From Salegentibacter sp. R32 (GTDB lineage: Bacteria > Bacteroidota > Bacteroidia > Flavobacteriales > Flavobacteriaceae), in NCBI RefSeq assembly GCF_008692195.1, contig NZ_RXOM01000010.1, positions 44,361 through 108,360 on the forward strand: a DNA stretch of 64,000 nucleotides, given 5' to 3'. Of the stretch, positions 17,872-27,180 are shown piece by piece; position 1 is the first letter of the stretch, and each line of letters starts with the position of its first letter. The notes under the pieces are model-generated. The model was not told the origin of the DNA. It saw only the letters and a program-made list of their open reading frames with translations, and ran no database searches. Made by a program: the position numbers and the translations under genes.

Positions 17872-19131
17872 ATGAGGGATTTATTTGATAAAATATACAA
17901 AGACAAAGGACCATTAGGAAAATGGGCAGATCAAGCAGAAGGATATTTCGTATTCCCAAAACTTGAAGGAGAGATTAGCAACCGAATGAAATTTCAAGGT
18001 AAAGAAGTAATTACCTGGAGTGTGAATGACTATTTAGGTTTAGCCAATCATCCCGAAGTTAGGAAAGTAGATGCAGAAGCCGGAAAAAAATATGGTTCTG
18101 CTTACCCAATGGGTGCTCGGATGATGAGTGGTCATACAGATTTACATGAAAAACTTCAAAATGAATTAGCAGAGTTTGTACATAAAGACGCTGCTTACTT
18201 ATTAAACTTTGGGTATCAGGGAATGGTTTCTACCATTGACGCTTTGGTAGGTAAAGATGATGTGATTGTATATGATGTAGATGCACACGCGTGTATTATT
18301 GATGGAGTTCGTTTACACTTAGGGAAACGCTTCACTTATAAACATAACGATGTAGAAAGCATTGAAAAAAACTTAGAGAGAGCTACTAAAATCGCTGAAC
18401 AAACCGGAGGCGGAATCCTTTTAATTTCTGAAGGTGTTTTCGGGATGCGAGGAGAACAAGGGAAGTTAAAAGAGATTGTTGAATTAAAGAAAAAATTCAA
18501 TTTTAGATTGTTTGTGGATGATGCTCACGGTTTTGGTACTTTAGGTAAAACAGGTGCCGGAGCAGGAGAGGAGCAGGGCGTTCAAGACGATATTGATGTT
18601 TATTTCGCTACGTTCGCAAAATCAATGGCAAGTACAGGAGCATTTATCGCTGCAGATCAAGAAGTAATTGATTACTTAAAATATAATTTACGTTCGCAAA
18701 TGTTTGCGAAGTCGCTTCAAATGCAATTGGTGGAGGGAGCTTTAAAACGTTTAGATATGTTACGTTCCATGCCGGAGTTAAAAGAAAAACTTTGGGAGAA
18801 TGTAAATGCACTTCAAAACGGATTAAAAGATCGAGGTTTTGATATCGGTACCACTCAAAGTTGTGTAACACCAGTATATTTAAAAGGAAGTATTCCTGAA
18901 GCAATGGCATTGGTAAAAGACCTTCGTGAAAATCACGGGGTATTCTGTTCTATTGTTGTATATCCGGTAATCCCAAAAGGATTAATTTTACTGAGAATGA
19001 TTCCGACAGCTTCCCATACTTTACGAGATGTAGAAGAAACTTTAGATGCTTTTTCTGCAATTAGGGAACGTTTAGAAAACGGAACTTACAAGCGTTTGTC
19101 AGCAGCAGTTGCCCAAGCTATGGGAGCTTAG
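17872..19131 (+). CDS. capB: Alpha-oxoamine synthase, probable cysteate fatty acyltransferase (serine palmitoyltransferase-like)
   Basis: The 419-residue protein is a fold-type I PLP enzyme of the alpha-oxoamine synthase family. It has TWSVNDYLGLANHP near 48, YDVDAHAC (H139), VDDAHGFG (D217, H219) and the PLP lysine K250 in FATFAKS. Relatives are serine palmitoyltransferase, KBL and BioF. In Bacteroidota this form, next to a cystathionine-synthase-like gene, condenses cysteate with a fatty acyl thioester to give dehydrocapnine, the sulfonolipid precursor needed for efficient gliding. The upstream capA-like neighbour supports this over sphingolipid synthesis, but a serine substrate cannot be excluded. 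The reductase for the next step is not in the window. Confidence 0.72.
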   Translation: MRDLFDKIYKDKGPLGKWADQAEGYFVFPKLEGEISNRMKFQGKEVITWSVNDYLGLANHPEVRKVDAEAGKKYGSAYPMGARMMSGHTDLHEKLQNELAEFVHKDAAYLLNFGYQGMVSTIDALVGKDDVIVYDVDAHACIIDGVRLHLGKRFTYKHNDVESIEKNLERATKIAEQTGGGILLISEGVFGMRGEQGKLKEIVELKKKFNFRLFVDDAHGFGTLGKTGAGAGEEQGVQDDIDVYFATFAKSMASTGAFIAADQEVIDYLKYNLRSQMFAKSLQMQLVEGALKRLDMLRSMPELKEKLWENVNALQNGLKDRGFDIGTTQSCVTPVYLKGSIPEAMALVKDLRENHGVFCSIVVYPVIPKGLILLRMIPTASHTLRDVEETLDAFSAIRERLENGTYKRLSAAVAQAMGA

Positions 19132-19154
19132 CTTTCAGTATAAATTATGAATAC

Positions 19155-19189
19155 AAAAAATCCCGATGAACTAATCATCGGGATTTTTT
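19155..19189. terminator. Bidirectional terminator between the capB-like gene and the outer-membrane protein gene
   Basis: ATCCCGATGA and TCATCGGGAT form the stem around ACTAA, with an A run before and a T run after. It serves the two convergent genes on either side. Confidence 0.88.
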
Positions 19190-19218
19190 GTATTCATATT
19201 TCTTAGTTGAAAATGGAA

Positions 19219-20199
19219 TTAATCTTCTTGAATTTGTTGCTTAAAGCCATCTTTTCTATTTTTATCTACCGCTTTATTAGTCTCTTCTTTTTGCTTTGCT
19301 TTGTCTTTATCTTCCATAATATATTCGTCAGTAGAGTGCATATCAATTCGGTAAGAAACCCCTAGAGCAACCTGCCAACGGGACGGAGTATCTTTAAAAT
19401 TCACCAAGCCTGAAATATCCACTTGAAAATCGTTGTTGAACAAATAAGCGGCTCCAAATCGGGCAATATCATCACTATAAAAATCACTTTTAATAATTTG
19501 AGCTTCTGCAAAAAAGGATAATTCTCTGGAGTAAGCATGTGTTAAGGTAAAAATGCCTGAATAGGTAGGTAAATCGTTCGTGAATTTATCACCAATCAAG
19601 TTCATCACAAATACCCATCTCCCAAGGTTGTGTTGAGTAATGATAGCAACTTGTGGGGAAATTCCATCATTTCCAGGTCCTATAAAAGGATTATCGGCAC
19701 TGCCCAATAATAAATTTAATCCTGCATAAGCAGATACTGCCGGAATTAAATCACTCCATTGAAAGGTATTATTAGCTTTCCAGCTATATAAATTTGGACC
19801 TTCTAACATTTCTTTTCGGTGCGGATCGTAAATCAAATATTTTAAACCTAATGTATTGCTTTCAAAATTTCGGTATTTACTTTCTACGGAAGTAGCTCCT
19901 ACAATATATTTTTCAGTAGCATTTAAAAAAGAACCGCTTAAATTAGCTTCTAGTCTTTCCATTAAAAAACCGTACCTAACTTCATAATCCAATCCCCAAA
20001 GTGAAGTTTCGGTATTTAGGAGGGAGTGTTCATCCTTTCCATAGCGTCCTCCAAACTCCCCCTGTAAAACTCCATTACCAACCGCAAATGCTCCTTGTGA
20101 TCTTCCCGGTCGGTTAGAGTTAATGGTTTCTGTATATTGGGCAAATAAAAATTGGCCGCAAAGCAACAATCCGACCATTAAGAAGTTTTTCATCTTCAT
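19219..20199 (-). CDS. Outer-membrane beta-barrel protein, putative phenol-degradation MetA-like transporter family
   Basis: The 326-residue protein starts with a signal peptide (about 1-20, ending FLFAQ). It opens with ETINSNRPGRSQGAFAVGNGVLQGEFGG, the opening pattern of the Bacteroidota proteins assigned to the MetA-pathway phenol degradation outer-membrane family. Alternating polar and aromatic residues throughout fit a beta-barrel. The final 45 residues are a charged tail rich in Lys, Asp and Gln rather than an aromatic barrel end, which is unusual and suggests a periplasmic or surface extension. The family name reflects distant homology; the cargo, if any, is unknown. It converges on the capB-like gene. 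Confidence 0.65.
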   Translation of the reverse strand: MKMKNFLMVGLLLCGQFLFAQYTETINSNRPGRSQGAFAVGNGVLQGEFGGRYGKDEHSLLNTETSLWGLDYEVRYGFLMERLEANLSGSFLNATEKYIVGATSVESKYRNFESNTLGLKYLIYDPHRKEMLEGPNLYSWKANNTFQWSDLIPAVSAYAGLNLLLGSADNPFIGPGNDGISPQVAIITQHNLGRWVFVMNLIGDKFTNDLPTYSGIFTLTHAYSRELSFFAEAQIIKSDFYSDDIARFGAAYLFNNDFQVDISGLVNFKDTPSRWQVALGVSYRIDMHSTDEYIMEDKDKAKQKEETNKAVDKNRKDGFKQQIQED

Positions 20200-20279
20200 A
20201 AAAAGTTAGTTTTTCCCAAATATAGAATAGTTTTAGTAATTTTTATAGGTATTATCAAGTTTTTAAGACTAGTAATTTT

Positions 20280-20287
20280 TAGTTTTG
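20280..20287 (+). promoter_or_regulatory. Promoter -7 box of the DUF4834 gene
   Basis: TAGTTTTG matches TAnnTTTG and ends 13 bases before the ATG at 20301, implying a very short leader. Confidence 0.45.
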
Positions 20288-20300
20288 TACCAAAAAAATT

Positions 20301-20594
20301 ATGCAAGAAGCATCATTGATAGGAGCCATAAAAATTATACTGATTATTCTTTTAGTGTACTTCGGAATTAAAATAATTTTCAGGTGGTTTGGTCCTCTTA
20401 TTTTAAAATATATCATGAAGAAACTGGGAGAAAAAGCCTTTCGGAATTTTAATCAAGGTGAAAACTTTCAATCTCCATTTCAGCAGAATAGAACGCAACA
20501 GCAACCTAAAGACAATATTGATAAGAAAAAATCTAATTCCAGCAAGAAAAATAAAGAAGTAGGGGAATACATAGATTTTGAAGAAATTGAATAA
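20301..20594 (+). CDS. DUF4834 family small membrane protein
   Basis: The 97-residue protein has one transmembrane helix at about residues 8-27. A basic amphipathic stretch and a low-complexity Gln/Asn/Lys/Ser linker follow, and the C-terminal motif VGEYIDFEEIE ends the protein. The acidic tail motif after a variable linker is typical of DUF4834, a family restricted to Bacteroidota. Its role is unknown; the tail could be a docking peptide. It lies 41 bases upstream of the YfhO gene in the same direction and probably shares its transcript, which places it in a cell-envelope context. Confidence 0.75.
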   Translation: MQEASLIGAIKIILIILLVYFGIKIIFRWFGPLILKYIMKKLGEKAFRNFNQGENFQSPFQQNRTQQQPKDNIDKKKSNSSKKNKEVGEYIDFEEIE

Positions 20595-20635
20595 TTTTTC
20601 CGTTCTTAGTAGCTGCTAAACGATTTGAAATAATT

Positions 20636-23062
20636 ATGTCCATTAACTTGAAGAAATTTGTTCCACATTTGGTGATTATTGTGGGATTTATAATTGCTGC
20701 CTTAGCCTATTTTAATCCGGTTTTACAGGGAAAAGTAATTTTTCAAAGTGATATTACTCAGTATATTGGGATGTCTCACCAAAATAGAGAGTTTAAAGAA
20801 GAAACAGAAGAAGAAAGTTATTGGACAGACGCTGCATTTGGTGGAATGCCTACTTATCAATTAGGCGCAGAATATCCTTACAATTACATCAAACAATTAG
20901 ATAGAGCTTTACGCTTTTTACCACGTCCCGCAGATTATTTGTTTCTTTATTTCATCGGAATCTACATTCTATTTTTATGCTTAAAGGTTGATTATAAACT
21001 GGCAGCACTTGGAGCTTTGGCTTTTGGTTTTTCCACTTACCTTATCATCATTCTTGGTGTTGGGCATAATTCAAAAGCGCACGCCATTGCCTATATGCCT
21101 ATTGTTTTAGCAGGAATAATTCTCACCTTTCGTCAAAAATATCTTTGGGGAGGATTATTACTTACCTTAGGAATGGCACTTGAAATTAATGCCAATCACT
21201 TCCAAATGACATATTATTTACTGCTGTTAGTCATCGTTTTAGGAATTGCTTATTTGGTTGATTTTATTCGAAAGAAGCAACTAAAAGAATATTTTACTTC
21301 GATTGCGGTCATGGTAGTTGCTGTGCTGATTGCCATTGGAACTAATGCAACTAATATTTTAGCCACGAAAGAATATGCCGATTTTAGTACGCGGGGTGAT
21401 ACTGGGTTAACGATCAAGCCAAATGGAGAACCACAAGACAATCCCAACGGACTTTCATACGACTACATTACTGAATATAGTTATGGTGTTGCTGAAACTT
21501 TCAACTTGTTTATCCCACGTTTTATGGGAGGTTCCAGCGCAGAAAAATTGGGAAAAGATTCTGAGCTTTATAATGAATTACTAAAAATGGGAGCCAGTCC
21601 GCAACAAGCTTTGAGTTTTGCAGACTCGGCACCGACCTATTGGGGAAATCAAACCTTTATTGGTGCTCCGGCTTATATTGGGGCAGTAGTAATATTTCTA
21701 TTTGTATTGGCTTTATTTTTAGTAAAAGGACGATTTAAATGGTGGATCGTGGGCGGTTCCATTTTAGCTTTATTACTTTCTTGGGGCGATAATTTTGCTC
21801 CACTTACTAAGTTTTTCATTAGTAGCGTTCCGCTTTACAATAAGTTTAGAGCAGTTTCTTCTATTCAAGTGATTTTAGAATTATGCTTGCCGTTAATGGC
21901 GGTTTACGGACTTCATAAATTTTTTAGTAATAAAAGAACGCACGAAGAAAAAGAGCATGCTTTAAAATGGGCAGCTATCATTACAGGAGGTTTGGCAGTT
22001 TTATTTCTGGTGGCTAAATCAGTTTTCTTTGATTTTGTGGGCGCCCAAGACCGACAGTATTTACAACAGTTAGGACAAAGTTTTGTACGAGCTTTAAAAG
22101 ACGATCGTAAAGCAATTTTTAATGCCGATACCATTCGAAGTTTAGTGTTTGTGGCATTGGCAGCTGGACTCATTTGGGCATATTTAAAAAATAAGTTAAA
22201 CAAAAGCCTAGCCATTGGCGGACTTGCTTTATTAATCGTAATCGATTTGGTTGGGATTGACCGTCGTTATGTAAATAATGATGATTTTGTGCAAGAACGC
22301 CAAATGAAAAATCCATTTCAGGCAAATGCAGCCGATCAAGAAATTTTAAAAGATGATGGCCATTATCGGGTGCTAGATTTTTCAGGAAGTCCGTTAAATT
22401 CGGCTAGAGCTTCTTACTTTCATAATTCATTAGGCGGTTATCACGCCGCGAAACCGGGAAGAATTCAGGAGTTATTTGACTTTTATATTTACGATGGCAA
22501 TCAGCAAGTGTTAAATATGCTGAACACGAAATATATCATTTTATCAAATCAAGGGAAAGTCATGGCACAACCCAATCCGCAAGCAAACGGAAATGCTTGG
22601 TTTGTAGATGAAGTAAAATTTGTTGAAAATGCTAATGAAGAAATTTTGGCTTTAGATAGCTTAAATACTAAGCAAACCGCGATTGTCAATAGAAAGTTTT
22701 CAGCTGAAATTCCGCAGCAACAATTTGCAGCAGATTCTACGGCTCAAATTCAGTTGAAATCATATCAACCTAATGAATTGGTCTATTCCTATTCAACCAA
22801 TGAAGAACGATTGGCTGTGTTCTCTGAAATTTATTATCCGCACGGTTGGAAAGCCACTATAGATGGAGAAGAAATTTCGATACTTCAAGCCGATTATGTG
22901 TTGCGAGCGGCAATGTTACCAGCAGGAAATCACGAGATCGTTTTTAAATTTGAACCAGAAGTAATTCAAACCGGGAGTACAATCACCATCGCAAGTGGCG
23001 GAATTCTGTTACTTTTACTTATCGGTGGTTTGGTGATCACTTTCCGAAGAAAATCGGCTTAA
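20636..23062 (+). CDS. YfhO family polytopic membrane protein
   Basis: The 808-residue protein has about a dozen membrane helices over its first 540 residues. A soluble extracytoplasmic part with beta-rich segments (YYPHGWKATIDG) follows, then a last transmembrane helix (IASGGILLLLLIGGLVI) and a basic tail. The organisation and the motifs YWTDAAFGGMPTYQ and YFHNSLGGYHAAKPGR are those of YfhO-like proteins, relatives of GT-C glycosyltransferases that act on lipid-linked sugars or teichoic-acid-type polymers. Downstream glycosyltransferase and flippase genes lie in the same direction with gaps of 15 and 0 bases, so a surface-glycan assembly role is likely. Confidence 0.82.
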   Translation: MSINLKKFVPHLVIIVGFIIAALAYFNPVLQGKVIFQSDITQYIGMSHQNREFKEETEEESYWTDAAFGGMPTYQLGAEYPYNYIKQLDRALRFLPRPADYLFLYFIGIYILFLCLKVDYKLAALGALAFGFSTYLIIILGVGHNSKAHAIAYMPIVLAGIILTFRQKYLWGGLLLTLGMALEINANHFQMTYYLLLLVIVLGIAYLVDFIRKKQLKEYFTSIAVMVVAVLIAIGTNATNILATKEYADFSTRGDTGLTIKPNGEPQDNPNGLSYDYITEYSYGVAETFNLFIPRFMGGSSAEKLGKDSELYNELLKMGASPQQALSFADSAPTYWGNQTFIGAPAYIGAVVIFLFVLALFLVKGRFKWWIVGGSILALLLSWGDNFAPLTKFFISSVPLYNKFRAVSSIQVILELCLPLMAVYGLHKFFSNKRTHEEKEHALKWAAIITGGLAVLFLVAKSVFFDFVGAQDRQYLQQLGQSFVRALKDDRKAIFNADTIRSLVFVALAAGLIWAYLKNKLNKSLAIGGLALLIVIDLVGIDRRYVNNDDFVQERQMKNPFQANAADQEILKDDGHYRVLDFSGSPLNSARASYFHNSLGGYHAAKPGRIQELFDFYIYDGNQQVLNMLNTKYIILSNQGKVMAQPNPQANGNAWFVDEVKFVENANEEILALDSLNTKQTAIVNRKFSAEIPQQQFAADSTAQIQLKSYQPNELVYSYSTNEERLAVFSEIYYPHGWKATIDGEEISILQADYVLRAAMLPAGNHEIVFKFEPEVIQTGSTITIASGGILLLLLIGGLVITFRRKSA

Positions 23063-23077
23063 AACTATTTTTGTGCA

Positions 23078-24370
23078 ATGCAAAAGGTACTTATTATCAC
23101 GTATTATTGGCCTCCTGCGGGTGGTCCCGGCGTGCAACGTTGGTTAAAATTCGTGAAATATTTACGAGGTTTTGAAGTTGAACCTATTGTTTACGTTCCT
23201 GAAAATCCGCATTATCCCATTATTGATAAAAGTTTTGAAGTTGAAATACCTAGCGGAATTACGATCGTAAAACATCCGATTAAAGAACCTTATCAACTCG
23301 CCGGAATTTTTTCAAAAAAGGAGTCAAAAACTATTAGCTCCGGAATTATAAAAGATGAAAAGCAACAAGGTTTTTTACAAAAAATGATGCTTTGGGTACG
23401 AGGGAATTTATTTATACCCGATGCACGAATGTTATGGATAAAACCTTCGGTGAAGTTTCTTTCAGCTTATTTAAAAGAAAATAACATTGAAACGATCATC
23501 ACTACCGGACCGCCACATAGTTTGCATTTAATCGGGAAACAACTCAAAGAAAATTTAGAGTTGAATTGGATCGCAGATTTTCGTGACCCGTGGACGAAAA
23601 TTGGTTACCATCAAAAGTTGAAATTAACTAAAGCTTCGCAACAAAAACATCTTCGTTTAGAAAAAGAAGTGTTACAAACCGCCGATCATATTTTAACCAC
23701 AAGTTTTACCACAAAAAACGATTTTTCAAAAATTACCCCAAAACCCATTACAGTAATCACCAATGGTTTTGATGATGATGAAGTAGGAGAAGTAGCATTG
23801 GCAAAGAAATTTCGACTTTCTCATATTGGTTCTTTGCTTTCTGGACGGAATCCACAGAATTTATGGAAAGCTTTACAAGAACTTGTAGCGGAAAAAGAAG
23901 GTTTTGCCAATGATCTTGAATTGGTTTTAGCCGGTAAAGTGAGTGACAGTGTGGTTTCTTCCATTAAAGAGCATCATCTGGGAAGTTATTTAATTGAAAA
24001 AGGTTATTTATCGCACGAAGAGTCGTTAATTCAGCAGCGAAAAGCACAAATTTTGTTGTTGATTGAAATTGATAAAGAAGAAACACAAGGCATTATTCCC
24101 GGGAAGTTTTTTGAATATGTAAAAGCCAATCGACCTATTTTGGCGATGGGACCAGAAGATTGGGATGTGATTCGATTATTAGAAGAAACGCAAGCCGGGA
24201 AGTATTTCAATTATACCTCAAAAAAAGAAATAAAAAATCAACTTTACGCTTGGTATCAAGAATATAAAGTCGGAAAATTGAGGGTGAATTCTTCCGCAGA
24301 GAAAATTGAACAATTCCACCGAAAAAAATTAACTGAGAAATTGGCAAAAGTCATTCAACAATTCAACTAA
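23078..24370 (+). CDS. Glycosyltransferase (GT4-like, GT-B fold)
   Basis: The 430-residue protein begins with VLIITYYWPPAGGPGVQRW, the glycine-rich N-terminal motif of GT-B enzymes of the GT4 type. ADFRDPW lies near residue 168, and the C-terminal half has a nucleotide-sugar-binding pattern with IIPGKFFEYVKANRPILA. It probably transfers a sugar to an envelope glycan on the cytoplasmic face of the membrane. It is translated between the YfhO and flippase genes, and its stop codon directly touches the next start codon. Sugar and acceptor cannot be deduced. Confidence 0.82.
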   Translation: MQKVLIITYYWPPAGGPGVQRWLKFVKYLRGFEVEPIVYVPENPHYPIIDKSFEVEIPSGITIVKHPIKEPYQLAGIFSKKESKTISSGIIKDEKQQGFLQKMMLWVRGNLFIPDARMLWIKPSVKFLSAYLKENNIETIITTGPPHSLHLIGKQLKENLELNWIADFRDPWTKIGYHQKLKLTKASQQKHLRLEKEVLQTADHILTTSFTTKNDFSKITPKPITVITNGFDDDEVGEVALAKKFRLSHIGSLLSGRNPQNLWKALQELVAEKEGFANDLELVLAGKVSDSVVSSIKEHHLGSYLIEKGYLSHEESLIQQRKAQILLLIEIDKEETQGIIPGKFFEYVKANRPILAMGPEDWDVIRLLEETQAGKYFNYTSKKEIKNQLYAWYQEYKVGKLRVNSSAEKIEQFHRKKLTEKLAKVIQQFN

Positions 24371-25819
24371 ATGGGAATCGTTTTAAAACAATCGTTCAAC
24401 AATATTTTAACCACTTATTTAGGTTTTGCCATAGGTGCGTTAAACGTATTGTTTTTGTATCCCAATTTTTTAGTGCCTGAGCATTACGGGCTTATTACGT
24501 TCTTACTTTCGGCAAGTACCTTGGTTTGGCCCTTAATGGGATTTGGTGCGCCCAATACCTTGATTAAGTTTTATACTGCCTGCAATTCTGAAAAAGATCA
24601 AAACCGTCTATTAACGACAATGCTAGTGATTCCGTTAGTGGTGAGTTTGGTGATTGGGATGGTAGGAATTATTTTCTACCAAGCTTTATTGGATTATTTT
24701 GATACCAACGAGGCTGTCCAAAATTATATCGGACTCATTTTTATTATTAGTGTCTCCATCGCTTATTTTGAAGTGTTTTTCGCTTGGGCAAAACTGACTT
24801 ACAAAAGTGTTTTTGGCAACTTTATGAAAGAGGTATTTCATCGGGTAGGGGTGACCGTTTTACTATTGATGGTATATTTTGATTATCTGGATTTAGAGGG
24901 TTTTATTTATTTGCTGACCGCGATTTATGTTTTAAGAACGTTGGTTTTGATGGTTTATGCGTTTAAATTGCTTCCGCCAAAATTAGATGTTCAACTTCCT
25001 GATAATTTTTCACGAGTAGCTAAGTATTCATTTTTAATTTTAATAGCTGGTTCAGTTTCCACCGCCTTGTTAGATTTAGATAAGGTAATGATTGAGCATT
25101 ATTTGCCTATCGAGCAGGTTTCGGTTTATGCGATTGCGGTTTATATTGCTTCAGTTATTGCTGTACCTTCCCGGGCAATGAAACAAATTGCGATGCCTAT
25201 CACCGCCATGTTTCTCAATAAAAACAAGAAACAAGAATTGGCAAAGCTTTACAAACAGACATCGGTGAGTTTATTGTTGGTAAGCGGATTGATTTTCGCT
25301 TTAATTATAACAAATGTTGAACAGTTATATGAATTGATTCCGCAGGAATATCAAATTGAAACAGGAATTATCGTTTTTTTATGCGGAATTAAACTTTATG
25401 AAAACTTCTTAGGGAATTGCAATAGTATTCTTTTTAATTCAGATTATTACCGTTTGGTATTAATGGTAGGGATTGGTGTCGTGATTTTGGCCATTATTTT
25501 TAATATCGTTTTTATACCAAAATTAGGAATGTGGGGAGCAGCGATTGCTACCTTTTCAACTTTCTTTGCCTTTTTTAGCGTGAAGTTATTTTTGGTATAT
25601 CAAAAGTTTCATATACATCCTTTTACACAAAAAACCCTACCGATTATTGGCCTAATTGTAGTGACGAGTTTATTGTTTTATTTCTGGGAATTTAATATTC
25701 ATCCCTTAGCCAGTATAACTATTAAAGGAATTGTTACGACTGCTTTATACGCTTTTGTTGCTTATAAAATGAATTTATCGGAAGAGCTTACACAATTTCT
25801 TCAACAGCGAAAAAAATAA
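24371..25819 (+). CDS. Polysaccharide flippase (Wzx/MATE-like)
   Basis: The 482-residue protein is almost entirely hydrophobic, with about 12-14 predicted membrane helices. It opens SFNNILTTYLGFAIGALNVLFLYP, as in Bacteroidota oligosaccharide flippases of the MOP superfamily. These proteins move lipid-linked glycans across the inner membrane. The ATG immediately follows the TAA of the glycosyltransferase gene, which indicates translational coupling and a shared pathway. Together with YfhO the three genes form a compact surface-glycan operon of 5.2 kb. No downstream terminator hairpin was recognised before the REP-like palindrome at 25848. Confidence 0.83.
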   Translation: MGIVLKQSFNNILTTYLGFAIGALNVLFLYPNFLVPEHYGLITFLLSASTLVWPLMGFGAPNTLIKFYTACNSEKDQNRLLTTMLVIPLVVSLVIGMVGIIFYQALLDYFDTNEAVQNYIGLIFIISVSIAYFEVFFAWAKLTYKSVFGNFMKEVFHRVGVTVLLLMVYFDYLDLEGFIYLLTAIYVLRTLVLMVYAFKLLPPKLDVQLPDNFSRVAKYSFLILIAGSVSTALLDLDKVMIEHYLPIEQVSVYAIAVYIASVIAVPSRAMKQIAMPITAMFLNKNKKQELAKLYKQTSVSLLLVSGLIFALIITNVEQLYELIPQEYQIETGIIVFLCGIKLYENFLGNCNSILFNSDYYRLVLMVGIGVVILAIIFNIVFIPKLGMWGAAIATFSTFFAFFSVKLFLVYQKFHIHPFTQKTLPIIGLIVVTSLLFYFWEFNIHPLASITIKGIVTTALYAFVAYKMNLSEELTQFLQQRKK

Positions 25820-25847
25820 AACTTATTTTGTATTTATTAATAAATTA

Positions 25848-25878
25848 CGTCACCCTGAACTCGATTCAGGGTCTCATC
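25848..25878. repeat. REP-like palindrome, copy 1
   Basis: ACCCTGAA and TTCAGGGT form a stem around CTCGA, embedded in CGTC...CTCATC. The same pattern recurs at 34175-34205 and in diverged form at the right end of the window. Confidence 0.7.
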
Positions 25879-25918
25879 CTCAGCGTTATTATTCTTTCAT
25901 TATAAATTCAAAAAGAAA

Positions 25919-25956
25919 CCCCTTTCATCCTTAACCGAAGTTAATTCTGAAAGGGG
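25919..25956 (-). terminator. Terminator of the Arg-rich secreted protein gene
   Basis: CCCCTTTCA pairs with TGAAAGGGG, with an inner TTAAC-CGAA-GTTAA hairpin. On the minus strand a T-rich run follows. It lies 22 bases past the stop codon. Confidence 0.75.
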
Positions 25957-25960
25957 AAAA

Positions 25961-25977
25961 AACTAACCAACCAAAAA
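25961..25977 (-). repeat. 17-base direct repeat, copy 1
   Basis: On the plus strand the sequence AACTAACCAACCAAAAA touches the TAG stop of the adjacent minus-strand gene. An identical copy lies at 27181-27197. Both stand just before a terminator-like hairpin on the minus strand. Confidence 0.75.
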
Positions 25978-27051
25978 CTATCTTAATCGAGGAGAACGGG
26001 AAGTAGTATTGTTTCTACTTCTTGAGTTATCTGCCGTACTTCTTGAAATATTTCTTGTACTAGATGTACGAGAATTTACCTGTTGTGGTTTTCTATTCAC
26101 CGTACTTCCTGATGCCTCACGCCGTGAATTGCTTCTACTTTTATTTGCTGAAACGTGAGACGAATTATTATTTTGTCGAACAGTTCTGTTATTTCCGTTT
26201 GTTGCTCTACTAGGAGTTCGCTCTACCGTACTCATCGATCTTTGATCATTTCTTCTTATTTCTCTGGTGTTCGATCTAGTATTTACAACTTTATTACTAG
26301 CATTCGAATTGGAGCGAGTTGCCGTAGCGTTTGTTCTCGTTCTTGTTGAATTGTTATAAGCTAATTCACGTCTAGTATTTGTTCTCGTACCTCGATTATA
26401 AGTAGTAACTCTTTGTGACGGTCTGTAAAAATTACTTCGACTTCTGCTATTTACATTATAATGTTTTCTATAATTTCTATAAGTAACTCGTGTTGGTCGA
26501 TAATAAGTTCTGTAAGGTCTGGTGTAAACTACACATCTCGATCTTACAGGAACCGAATAGTAGTGGTGCCAAGGTCTGTATACATATCTTCGGTTGTGTA
26601 CATTAATAAACCCTGAAAAATGTGTAAAACTTCCGTAGTTATTGTAATAGATGGTTAAACCACCCACTCGGGCTAAACGACCAAAATTGTTATAATAGAT
26701 TTGTGTATTTCCAGCCTGAATGATTCTACCATAATAATCATAGTAAATAGGAATCGATTCAATTTGTATTACGGCGCCATAATCATCATATTGAATATAA
26801 GGGTCGTAATTATAACCGCTATTGTAGCTAATATTTACGTTGGGTGTGCTTATATTGAAATTGAAATTATTTCTAGCTTGATAATAAAAATCAAACTGAC
26901 CATCTGGATAAATAGCAAATTCTACATTTCTTTCTACAAAAATAATAGAAGAACCATATCCATAATTATAAGTCGATACGTTCGACTTGCTTTCAGCGGA
27001 AGCAGTTAACCCAACGAGAGCTAATACTACTAAGGTGATTAAGTTTTTCAT
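25978..27051 (-). CDS. Secreted Arg/Ser/Asn-rich repetitive protein of unknown function
   Basis: I do not recognise a family. The 357-residue protein has a signal peptide (about 1-19). An N-terminal domain (about 25-150) is rich in Tyr, Asn and Ile and has repeated units such as YYDYYGRIIQ, YYNNFGRLAR and YYNNYGSFTH. A basic tail of about 200 residues, composed mostly of Arg, Ser, Asn and Thr with few Lys, ends the protein. The tail is likely disordered and could bind polyanions such as extracellular DNA, teichoic or acidic polysaccharides, or nucleate a matrix. The gene stands alone between two terminator hairpins and is flanked by identical 17-base repeats. Exported location is supported; function is open. 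Confidence 0.7.
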   Translation of the reverse strand: MKNLITLVVLALVGLTASAESKSNVSTYNYGYGSSIIFVERNVEFAIYPDGQFDFYYQARNNFNFNISTPNVNISYNSGYNYDPYIQYDDYGAVIQIESIPIYYDYYGRIIQAGNTQIYYNNFGRLARVGGLTIYYNNYGSFTHFSGFINVHNRRYVYRPWHHYYSVPVRSRCVVYTRPYRTYYRPTRVTYRNYRKHYNVNSRSRSNFYRPSQRVTTYNRGTRTNTRRELAYNNSTRTRTNATATRSNSNASNKVVNTRSNTREIRRNDQRSMSTVERTPSRATNGNNRTVRQNNNSSHVSANKSRSNSRREASGSTVNRKPQQVNSRTSSTRNISRSTADNSRSRNNTTSRSPRLR

Positions 27052-27146
27052 AATTATGGAATTTTAAGTTAATACGCTTTAAATAAAACAAAGTGCGTGC
27101 CATAATTTTAATTGATTGTTTTTCAATGTGTTGAAAATATTAAAAT

Positions 27147-27175
27147 AGAAAACCCTTAAGCGAGCGCCTAAGGGT
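27147..27175 (-). terminator. Terminator-like hairpin downstream of uvrA
   Basis: ACCCTTA (27152-27158) pairs with TAAGGGT (27169-27175) around a GC-rich loop. On the minus strand TTTTC follows. It follows the second 17-base repeat and probably ends the uvrA transcript. Confidence 0.6.
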
Positions 27176-27180
27176 CTTCC

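Noticed and set aside
25978..27051. Plus-strand open frames of 64 and 102 codons opposite the Arg-rich gene
   Set aside because: They are mirror images of biased codons in the real gene and have improbable composition (long runs of Ile and Ser).
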